DNA from: a virus
IMG/VR virus record: IMGVR_UViG_3300030419_004699
Location: 3,614-30,408 of that record
Length of the DNA stretch: 26,795 nucleotides
Reading direction: 5' to 3' (one strand)
Made by a program: the position numbers and the translations under genes. Every line of letters starts with the position of its first letter. Within the stretch, counting starts at the first letter, position 1. The notes under the pieces are model-generated. The model saw nothing but the letters and a program-made list of their open reading frames with translations, did no database searches and was not told where the DNA came from. This document shows positions 19,401 through 24,181 of the stretch, piece after piece.

Positions 19401-21960
19401 CGTCCGCGTCCAGGGCAATACCCCAAATAGCCACCTCATCAACCGAAAAATCTCCATAGTTACTATTTACATCCCTACCGATACGGAAAGGTTTTGACTC
19501 GTTTTCCATGGTGACGTAGCTTGTACTACCCGCTCCAGTGCCCGTAAGAGATCCGTTTACATAAACCTTGAGTGACGAAGGTGATGTGCCACCTTCATAA
19601 ACTCCAACAACATGAACCCATTCATCACTAGTGGGAACAGCCACGGACACATTCATCAAATAAGCAGTATTATCACCAGTATCTACGATATACCAAACTA
19701 ATTTATTTGTTCCATTGTGCTGATGATATACATTAAATCCCCACTCGGCATATGTGGTTGTAGTGCTGGAATATAAAAGATCTTCGACCAACCCCTTACC
19801 AAGTACAGGTTCGTTTTTATAACCAGATCCGGGGGCTCCACCTAGTGTCCAATCTTCTTTGTTAATCCAGAAAGAAATAGAAAAAGCACTGGTTCCAAAA
19901 GAAAGGCTATCAGAATCAGCAACTTCAAGATATTGATTTGTACCGTTTAAGGAAATGGCTTTATTCGTGACATTACACGTGCTGCAGGCACTTCCAGTTA
20001 CCTGGAATACACTCCCTGTATGATTATTAGTAAAATCTACAAAGTGTTTCTTAACAGTCGTAACTCTAGTGTTTTCTTTTAGAACATATGTATCGTTATT
20101 TGCGTATAAATTGATTTTGATCAACTCATCATCGATGCCATAACATCTAATGAGGTTTCTAAAAGATTTCTCGGTTCCTTTTGTTTTATAGATGTAAGTC
20201 AAATTGTTATAAATGTTTTGATAAATCTCATTTCTAATCTCAAACAATTTCTCTTTATAGAGTTTTTCTTCGTCGCGACTAGCGAATCTTTCAAGCAAAT
20301 CAGCCTGCACAAAGATTTCTGGCACAATCAGCCCTCGCGACTCTAACATGCGATCTACGAAAGGAAGAGGAGTCTCATCGCTCTTATAATACTTTATATT
20401 TGTAAGTGTTGGTAAAGATTGTATTTGTAGATGCAAGGTATCAAAATAGCTTGAAATAATTTGCACCATATTCAGCAGAGTGCCATCGTCTTCTTCCGTA
20501 ATCCAATGCGGCAGAGAATTATATATTGAAGAATTGTTTTGGTAGTCCCACGCAGAACCTGATTGTCTCATGGTTGTAGTCAGTGACTTTACATCCGGGT
20601 GAAACGAATACATGACAGGATCTCTAAATTCCGATATTGCTGCACTAGCAGATACAATAGCAGATCCCGTGTTACGCGAGGAAGAAGTATACCCTGTCCA
20701 TGTACCATTGGAGATTCTTCCGGAATAGTCCAGCACACTTGAATCAGAAGAGCTAGTGCCAGTTATTCCTTCGTTAAACTTATAATATACGCCCAGATCC
20801 ACAGGGTTAGCAGAGCCCGTAAATTTGAAATTATCACTGTTGGTACCTCCCCCAACGTGAGTAAACCAATATCTTCCAATTTGCTTAGAAGTTCGTCTTT
20901 TGGTCCAAAATCTAAATTCATCCAAAGATCCGGATAGGCGACCTGCACCTCGTAAATTTACATCCGTAAAACTATTACCAGATGGAGCAGTAACCAGTGC
21001 CCCAACATATGCAATTGATCCAGTGCTAAATTCGCCTATAGTGGTACCTGCAGTAAAAGTTTTCTTTAGTTCCCCATTGAAATACGAATATAGTTTAAGA
21101 TTTGACCCAGAATTAACAAAAGAAACAGCTATGTGGTTCCAACTTCCAGTTGCAATTAACGTACTGTCATACAATGCTTGTTTGAAAACACCCGCTGTCC
21201 CCGATTGAGCCGTTAAGATGAGATTATAATTGTTTGCAACCGTTGCTGATGCTGACAATTCCAGTGTGACTCTACCATAATCAGCGCTGGATGATAACGA
21301 GCCACTTCGCCATAAATCAAATATAACTTGTTTATCAGTTGTGGTGTCTTTATCTAAAGCTCCCACCTTAAGCCATGCTTCGATGGTGTTACCTGTGCTT
21401 CCGCTAACCCCTAAGTTGGATTTTCTATTTATTTCTTCATCCCATATATTTGCATCACCTGTGTATGGGCTCGGAAATGATTTGGCAAAATTCTTACTAG
21501 AGTCAGAAGAAGCGTGTGGGCCTCCATATAAAGAGATATATTCTAAAGTACTTGGTTTTCCATAACCATCTGTAGCAGAACCATCCCTAGTAGACCATCC
21601 AGTAGCTGCAAAGACTGCATACCCTGTTGTCCTAGGGTACTTGTTCTCCAGCATCCAAAGATCCAGGTAAGTAGATTCATTAACCCACGTGGTTTTTTCC
21701 TTAAGCGACCCATCATAAGGATAAGTCTTATAAACTCTTTCGATAGAATCAAGGTAATATTTTTCCGCTGATCCAAAACGTGCGAAGTTTGAAGCAGTTG
21801 CATAGTTGACATTAGCTACAAATCTATCATCACGAGTCTGTATTTCTTTAAGATATTCTGGAGATTCTAGCTCACGTCCAGTGTTATCCTCGGTTGAGGC
21901 TTTGCGAACTTTATACGGCCTGTTGGTCGTTGTAAAAAGATCTTTTAATTTTTGGCCCAT
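10459..21960 (-). CDS. Giant multidomain baseplate/adhesin protein with LamG folds, 3833 aa
   Basis: One uninterrupted frame of 3833 codons (roughly 420 kDa) starts at ATG 21960, with AAGGTG seven bases upstream. Visible parts in order: an N-terminal region (FGSAEKYYLDSIERVY near residue 65); LamG/concanavalin-like fold 1 at about 190-365 (NTIEAWLKV to LDEFRFWTKRR); a helical segment at about 480-620 (LPHWITEEDDG to YIYKTKGTEKSFRNLIRCYG) that resembles the KGT-containing core of phage tail protein I; LamG fold 2 at about 663-865; a third LamG-like fold at about 937-1300, interrupted by an inserted repeat domain at 992-1116; a helical block at about 1367-1520 (FFFEKVNNTPDLDKFVDFYK, ESHVLERNKYWTKFP); a second repeat domain at about 1550-1673; weaker repeat-like regions at about 2017-2153 and 2240-2358; and a long C-terminal half with motifs such as LQPLMAPGILYNSIKSGLAV near 3103 and PYDFFSLIELAKVDA near the end. 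No protease or hydrolase motif is seen. It probably combines a baseplate docking core with glycan- or protein-binding modules. Confidence 0.88.
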   Translation of the reverse strand: MGQKLKDLFTTTNRPYKVRKASTEDNTGRELESPEYLKEIQTRDDRFVANVNYATASNFARFGSAEKYYLDSIERVYKTYPYDGSLKEKTTWVNESTYLDLWMLENKYPRTTGYAVFAATGWSTRDGSATDGYGKPSTLEYISLYGGPHASSDSSKNFAKSFPSPYTGDANIWDEEINRKSNLGVSGSTGNTIEAWLKVGALDKDTTTDKQVIFDLWRSGSLSSSADYGRVTLELSASATVANNYNLILTAQSGTAGVFKQALYDSTLIATGSWNHIAVSFVNSGSNLKLYSYFNGELKKTFTAGTTIGEFSTGSIAYVGALVTAPSGNSFTDVNLRGAGRLSGSLDEFRFWTKRRTSKQIGRYWFTHVGGGTNSDNFKFTGSANPVDLGVYYKFNEGITGTSSSDSSVLDYSGRISNGTWTGYTSSSRNTGSAIVSASAAISEFRDPVMYSFHPDVKSLTTTMRQSGSAWDYQNNSSIYNSLPHWITEEDDGTLLNMVQIISSYFDTLHLQIQSLPTLTNIKYYKSDETPLPFVDRMLESRGLIVPEIFVQADLLERFASRDEEKLYKEKLFEIRNEIYQNIYNNLTYIYKTKGTEKSFRNLIRCYGIDDELIKINLYANNDTYVLKENTRVTTVKKHFVDFTNNHTGSVFQVTGSACSTCNVTNKAISLNGTNQYLEVADSDSLSFGTSAFSISFWINKEDWTLGGAPGSGYKNEPVLGKGLVEDLLYSSTTTTYAEWGFNVYHQHNGTNKLVWYIVDTGDNTAYLMNVSVAVPTSDEWVHVVGVYEGGTSPSSLKVYVNGSLTGTGAGSTSYVTMENESKPFRIGRDVNSNYGDFSVDEVAIWGIALDADEVTELYESPISLSSHSQASNLVSWWRMGDGANDTTSSIEDQIGSNDATVSNVSAFIDSFTVSTSEADADVRSYISGTPFSDVDPGVPMTFEAEVIFPYKFGQEAGTGEFYKSYAPLTSSLFGVHTAQASNTDTNYTWVTNAAATATIEFTGVPDPDYSYDNTIIIVSSDGTSRTYVTHGSQFGPANSNDLAFGVGHGGAPTALATIADGLKQCIEIAAGHNGKITVTRDGAKLTLTQATAGSGGNTTIVTTLSNTAITSFTNGADDYDFQVYAVRDKRDSPHAYFQLTSSNGIIPNLTSSLFYNVYDNNEWNFAVRFKPVKYPIVDMIASSSANDAYKYNVEFVGVNANTDIVQNEFLVTGSMTSTALAKSFLTSKKRLYIGAHKTNFTGSILSYSDARISSARVWMNYLNDDVIKKHAKDSSNYGAPNAYKNSFSSLQTTLSGTEVPAIETIALNWDFATITGSDSSGEFIVKDVTSGSVANAARCNWVGGITNYRHPGRGYSFDANDTGCINAEYVYSAKQQLPEVINSSDMVQILEQDDEYFTREHNPITYYISFEKSMYQTISEEMLNMFASIMDFNNLIGEPVYRYRQSYKSLSKMKQFFFEKVNNTPDLDKFVDFYKWIDTSIFEILKQLTPVSANTSDALQNMVESHVLERNKYWTKFPTIETSPSEPEGSLFGINELLYNWKFGHAPIGQATATITFTGAPDPDYSYDHTITIISTDGTSRTYQAKGSQWSGSDLAFGVGHGGAPNTPAEIAAGLKLAIDGPAGHNTAGDKITVTRDGATLTLTQVVAGYEGNTAITHNFSNVTVSSKFSGGAKTQGDNCLWWKERVERDTSATSGDGNVDSDRNTLLERITSDVSGSWINDTLAHSGSGGGNSNTYLASTYALRRLSRPFRLDIDKTRTFGGGSNSETNKNRDFYHASLNTNFPRDAYDHLAVSRTSIDYNDSCDDNKTLVSKRKVSYKVQPRNPTAHDLSYLTSDDFIVPFTLYSSSVGNVDFKDNIVIANYHDDITPGTNDVPLQGPFTEKYVGGWQYRHVALNYNASDQESTRGEGFRIKQAASQDLYLLPAQRNASVAFKSEYPKASMLRDESAKRPVNIRNIKQTTGSAGTTIIGNYEKSYEVVKLSGGRSNNNVYFIESNGIPSPSVETVTKSTAPDKIDLNSGGVANEDAFEVLVPSSVGGSDNTIVVMFLTTMVAAGTNRINIKRGATAAIMQANVVAAINGSADDTIVRYGTGSGDSDNGIQGLTAIASSSERYVTLRVDKIGADGNQITFNNAAGNTAALINAVDFRDVEVSLPVWSGHVNGLVDFKLPDRGRSEHVIVNRFSAPGGPEINSRGALDFESEEYSAYNALPFRNLSVRQPLRSLLTTHAGQFGAPDTYDTVDFTCTSTTSGDYADKTIIIGDGLGKQVTFTFQTSNAKATATNYSINKNVSSVADFASNINTSIKLAITNEDLNLAIAHNSAGKVGTISTTTVDAVLSIAGSYAAASIITTSTGTRTAASDQPLITEASASYHKTNKNPLDRYEIVNSGSINEGDLTAVATRKSYDNYWVQREIPADTLQYTWITASYITSYSYGHPPGDGWYSSSADGFVQAIQFVSASDLGSHVVKYGSDQKGRTFGVQIGSDGNWNTLTEFVPTDFVGLNHHIYEPISSSANTLGYSQLTHAGAGSAIDVNYVNSDFCDVASGDTDDTAIRNAGYAAVVNSLLLHRNGPYQHPSWKQTRTGQHPIARYQKRNNIVSHTIVNKEGPTPWWQIKKGGDIAGLAANFLKTKETTTIHQFTEPPVTSKFKPIMHSLFIKDHGFTPPGTLDVLVPQALQVKTTYGNNLTTFANDKLNRITNTVTGDGGNQMYDKITYLYTARGMSWETNPIEKFDKFVYTETVYPKEINAYLGKVRGRTNYAETALQMATAVGGQNRTFWRNDASDRLKVGQGSPTIHTSSLGYELSASSYTYNFSTSTNAFASPATVYMPQSVWPLDCKGSPGGFPTKTKTYSSPLASTTVSDSTDSSKTGELSWYNGWTIADVDTFFIGNYPLRYARATQATASLQYDCFQLHTYKVSSTQYKFKSYIADWTANTDRATIRGTARNPWYDSYDDYAQDIRLIGQGYTTIPEFRVSEHMEEYLENNFEVPKTFKGDDDEAATFTLEGGHLSSSSETDFFKIFSHSDFLQHFDVMKTDHETSGYTTTHFKMICRGIKKFLPYQGFYPVTRTLQLGTLFSQSYGDQIRENVPSTGVNTEAGRMQTILQPLMAPGILYNSIKSGLAVDWPVMMDTGFRPKPTHPENNTFDKTGSDGKYRGLLGDNTTYINQNFKFRLPFEAIYDPKSYIPKAQMNLIDPVHVPLTVATGGLAGDDYRYDLAMHNFLAETVRFFLKDEQLSTFTSVRASDFKAVQSVDEDTPKDYYMDVILKTGSNFVSYEGPRDGPGSDHNADAYSPRRLLRGIHYGPACEVPMSTAENNNTTDGEYAADRIMHTADPAFAPYTPPYFYGTAKCRLKYTPSYEFYGHGGVKPDLSDIHNNTTVTCWNSNEKADRLNSSNSSTYDYNWSSSVARLFQMQLTSSIDFFGKSQVYNVDWNAEDGTPITAHGGANTSESMWVLSTKFECPVLSHNAHTDDSVTRGTWKTYGDIPKPNNSNGITLELAESFSEDTFDDSNTNVGSLLKLCGFDKSSTTRRIGEMASEKTVSEAIVAVPIFGQNSFVPLSHHPEHDQHIVDHILSAINDEQFTDRTSGNVPLPGPSIRNMVTKMQKYVIPPQFDFVSERLRLKDAGKSEKKTSVDPCVMYIFEFNHTFSKGDLQDIWQGIMPGGQTTVQKNKDSDKVMSEVSHPLTTNELMGYFSVNHTPGGEEILAGEMPDHLVDPDNRGLPSNLRWMVFKVKQKAETNYYSVTKDTTDDTKFKFTSANRGKDSVPTYSYNWPYDFFSLIELAKVDAQPTIKPTKRVEAMLRANNSARGAGGADDKNKVAIDAIRTALEDE
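14885..15240 (-). repeat. Divergent repeat-like domain D in the giant protein
   Basis: This encodes about residues 2240-2358 of the giant protein. It has an opening strand pair (DKTIIIGDGLGKQVTFTF), a helix-like FASNINTSIK block, and Ser/Thr/Ala-rich closing strands. This matches the strand-strand-helix-strand order of the clear copies but lacks the LTQ and GNT motifs. It lies shortly after domain C, so the two may be tandem diverged copies. Confidence 0.4.
15500..15910 (-). repeat. Divergent repeat-like domain C in the giant protein
   Basis: This encodes about residues 2017-2153 of the giant protein. It keeps part of the repeat pattern (QANVVAAIN, then GLTAIASSS, YVTLRVDKIGADGN) in the same order as ATNIA-x-AIN ... 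VTLTQ-x-x-G-x-x-GN of the clear copies. Spacing and identity are weak, so membership is tentative. Confidence 0.45.
16940..17314 (-). repeat. Repeat domain copy B inside the giant protein
   Basis: This encodes about residues 1550-1673 of the 3833-residue protein: an ATATITFTGAPDPDYSY opening, SDGT/STDGTSRTY, DLAFGVGHGGAP, KITVTRDGATLTLTQ, then a GNT and FSGGA close. It is about 60% identical by eye to copy A at 18611-18985, and the DNA is also visibly similar (both contain a ccatggccga core). It contains a strongly GC-rich patch at 17101-17160. Its flanks (YNWKFGHAPIG before, DNCLWWKERVERD after) read as if they were once continuous. Confidence 0.85.
18611..18985 (-). repeat. Repeat domain copy A inside the giant protein
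   Basis: This encodes about residues 992-1116 of the 3833-residue protein: ATATIEFTGVPDPDYSY, SSDGTSRTY, DLAFGVGHGGAP, GHNGKITVTRDGAKLTLTQ, then GNTTI and FTNGA. It aligns with copy B along its whole length. It interrupts a LamG-like fold: strands with EAEVIFPYKF and SSLFGVHTAQ precede it, and DDYDFQVYAVRDKRD, NEWNFAVRFKPVKYP and KRLYIGAHKTNFTG follow it. Confidence 0.85.
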
Positions 21961-21961
21961 A

Positions 21962-24181
21962 CTATTTCACCTTAAATCGGAATACTTCTGGCTGTTTTAC
22001 ATATTTTCCATTTGTGTAATGTATAAAGTTAATCTCGTATAAATACCCTGACTCTAACAAATCTATATTCAGATCAAAATAACTGCCACTGGTATCATAC
22101 GAAAGTTTTGTATAATCCACACTTCCTGTGCCATATGCTATTACCTCTGTATCATCATATGGCCTTCGGATTTTATAAAATAACTTCTCGATATTTGTCG
22201 TTTCAGCAGTTGCTGTCGCCTTAGTATAAATAGTAGGGTTCCAATTTTGTAAACGTGTGAAAACTCTAAACCTTGCAGTTTCATCACGAGTATATTCTGT
22301 TTTTAGATTTGTGATATTTATCACGTAATTTGGATTTGGATCATACCCGGGAGCAGCAAGGCTTGTTGGAGAAATAGTGCCGGTAAAATATTCAACTCCT
22401 CCCCTATACCAAACATCAAATAATTTCGTTAGCGGAGTAGAAGATGCTGTTGCAGCAAAACTTCCACTATATACACCGGTTGAAACGCGACCGCCGACAA
22501 CTTCTATTTTTGCCGAACCTGTGACATGCACCCCGTCTTTAACTAAAAGCAGGGGATCTCCGGAAGGAGACGTATTATCTGCTGACCCTGAGTATAGATT
22601 TATATACAGGCCCCCGGATTCGACGCCTCCGACAAAATCTGTTTTTGTCATGCCAGTTTGGCCACCTAAATCAGTGAGAGTGACAGTCGTATTGCCGTCT
22701 TTTCCTGTGGTTGCTTGAGTTATTGTTACAACAGCACCAGACGAGGTAGCTGTGAAATATGAACTATAATTTATAGCTGTGGCAATGTTCGTGGCCGTGT
22801 CGGTTGTACTGTTATTTGCAATTGCAGCTTCTACAGCCGTGGTAGCTGCAGCGGAAGTGGTAGTCCCTCCGATAGCGGTAATAGTACATACAACTGTCGT
22901 TTGGTCAGTAGAAATCAGGGTGATTTTGTCACCAGCTTCCATCCAACCTTCATTAGCAACAGTAACTGTAGCAGTGGCAGCGGCTGCATCCAAACTGGGT
23001 ATATCTTTCAGTTGCCCTCTAACATAGTTGTGAAGATAAACTGTATTTAAGTTATCAGCTGCAGTGGCTAAAGAGCTGCTATAATTAAAATTATTTCTTT
23101 GATCAAACGTGGCTTTATCCCATCGTGCTTCGATAACTGGCCTCTGAAAGAAATACTGCGTACCCCTGGCAGAAAACCTCTTTGTATAATATGAGCGCTT
23201 ATCAGAGCCATCTTCATATGTTCCAGACATCATAATGCCGACGCCATAATTGTTCTTGGTGCCGGCAATCCACTGCTCCACTAGTTCACTAATGTCAATA
23301 TCTAAATCTTCATGGCCGTCTTTAAATGTTTGAGAATATAGTGTAGCGGCGGTAGTATGATAATCTCCACCTTCTGTTGTCCATGACACTAAAGTGGAAA
23401 ATGCAGTTGCAACTGTAATAATACTGTCTGTAACAGCAGTCCCATCAGTGGTGGTCTCGCCAGAAAAGCCTGTTGTTTTTTGTGTTAAAGTAACCGTTGC
23501 GCCAGATGACGTAGCTGTAGTGTTCAAAGTTGCCGGTGATGCATCAGCAGCAGCATTAATAGCTGCAGCGATATTCGTTGCAAACTGTGTAGCATTACTA
23601 TTTGCATTGCCAAACGCAATTTTAGTTGCAGTTGATGTAGATATTGAGTTATCAATTGTAAAATTAACTGTATTGCCATCTGCATCTGTAACATTCAAAA
23701 CTCGTGTATTGGCCTGACCGGCAGTTTTACTTGTTGCCGTCAATACTGCAACAGCGTTAGAAGAAGACCCGGACTGTGCTAACTCCCAGTTTGCTTCATC
23801 GCGATCTGTATAGCTTTCCATGTCCAAGCCCAGACCCTCGTCCCAGGCAGTTGATACGGGTTTAACAGCCAGTGTATATTCACTTGGCAGTGTCAAAGGG
23901 TGTTCTGTGTTATAAAGTCTTAAAAACCAGGACACGCTACCGCTAGCGGGGATCGTCCCAGCAGTGCGATCAGCTGACATTGTATCAACAGGGAATTTTA
24001 TTAAAATACGTGATTTTTCTTGAGAAAGCCCCGCGCTTCCAGAATCTTGTCCATAAATAGAAAAAACCTCTAACGAGTCTGCCAAACCCATGTTAGACCC
24101 CGTGCCCCTATTGGATATAGTAGAATCAAAAGCATTAGTTATTGTTGTGTCTGCACTGGCAGTGTATCTGTATAATCCCAT
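21962..24181 (-). CDS. DNRLRE/CBM96-like domain structural protein with two inserted repeat domains, 739 aa
   Basis: The protein has 739 residues. Its ATG shares one base with the gp6 stop (TAATG), and the only ribosome site is an AGGA about 11 bases upstream, so translational coupling is likely. Residues 8-140 and 265-355 read as one DNRLRE/CBM96-like domain split in two: the first half has TTITNAFDSTISNRG, SRILIKFPVD and TAWDEGLG; the second has W-x-TEGGDYHT, DLDIDISELVEQWIAGTKNN and a closing RPVIEARWD. This family is associated with carbohydrate binding. Between the halves lies a repeat domain (about 142-262), and a second copy follows at about 398-523. The C-terminal 200 residues are beta-rich (VYSGSFAAT, LFDVWYRGGVEYFTG, ending FRFKVK). 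Its position between gp6 and the giant LamG protein suggests a baseplate component contacting the host surface. It ends one base before the giant gene. Confidence 0.85.
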   Translation of the reverse strand: MGLYRYTASADTTITNAFDSTISNRGTGSNMGLADSLEVFSIYGQDSGSAGLSQEKSRILIKFPVDTMSADRTAGTIPASGSVSWFLRLYNTEHPLTLPSEYTLAVKPVSTAWDEGLGLDMESYTDRDEANWELAQSGSSSNAVAVLTATSKTAGQANTRVLNVTDADGNTVNFTIDNSISTSTATKIAFGNANSNATQFATNIAAAINAAADASPATLNTTATSSGATVTLTQKTTGFSGETTTDGTAVTDSIITVATAFSTLVSWTTEGGDYHTTAATLYSQTFKDGHEDLDIDISELVEQWIAGTKNNYGVGIMMSGTYEDGSDKRSYYTKRFSARGTQYFFQRPVIEARWDKATFDQRNNFNYSSSLATAADNLNTVYLHNYVRGQLKDIPSLDAAAATATVTVANEGWMEAGDKITLISTDQTTVVCTITAIGGTTTSAAATTAVEAAIANNSTTDTATNIATAINYSSYFTATSSGAVVTITQATTGKDGNTTVTLTDLGGQTGMTKTDFVGGVESGGLYINLYSGSADNTSPSGDPLLLVKDGVHVTGSAKIEVVGGRVSTGVYSGSFAATASSTPLTKLFDVWYRGGVEYFTGTISPTSLAAPGYDPNPNYVINITNLKTEYTRDETARFRVFTRLQNWNPTIYTKATATAETTNIEKLFYKIRRPYDDTEVIAYGTGSVDYTKLSYDTSGSYFDLNIDLLESGYLYEINFIHYTNGKYVKQPEVFRFKVK
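22612..22990 (-). repeat. Repeat domain copy 2 in the 739-aa protein
   Basis: This encodes about residues 398-523: ATATVTVANEG, DKITLISTDQTTVV, TATNIATAIN, FTATSSGAVVTITQATTGKD, GNTTVTL and a DFVGG close. The order of motifs (ATAT, I-x-L/I-x-STD, ATNIA-x-AIN, GA-x-VT-x-TQ, G-x-x-GNT, F-x-GG) is the same as in the giant protein copies, although direct identity is much lower than between copies A and B. Confidence 0.78.
23397..23757 (-). repeat. Repeat domain copy 1 in the 739-aa protein, splitting a DNRLRE-like fold
   Basis: This encodes about residues 142-262: AVAVLTATSKTAG, DADGNTVNFTI, QFATNIAAAINAAAD, TATSSGATVTLTQKTTGFSG and a short Thr/Val-rich close. It shares ATNIA-x-AIN and TATSSGA-x-VT-x-TQ-x-TTG with copy 2 of the same protein. 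It sits between the two halves of a DNRLRE/CBM96-like domain. Confidence 0.75.

Noticed and set aside
22377-23717. Plus-strand open frames opposite the repeat domains of the 739-aa gene
   Set aside because: They mirror the Ala/Thr/Val-rich repeats, whose complement rarely forms stops. The products are Val/Ala-rich, and the real frame on the minus strand is continuous.
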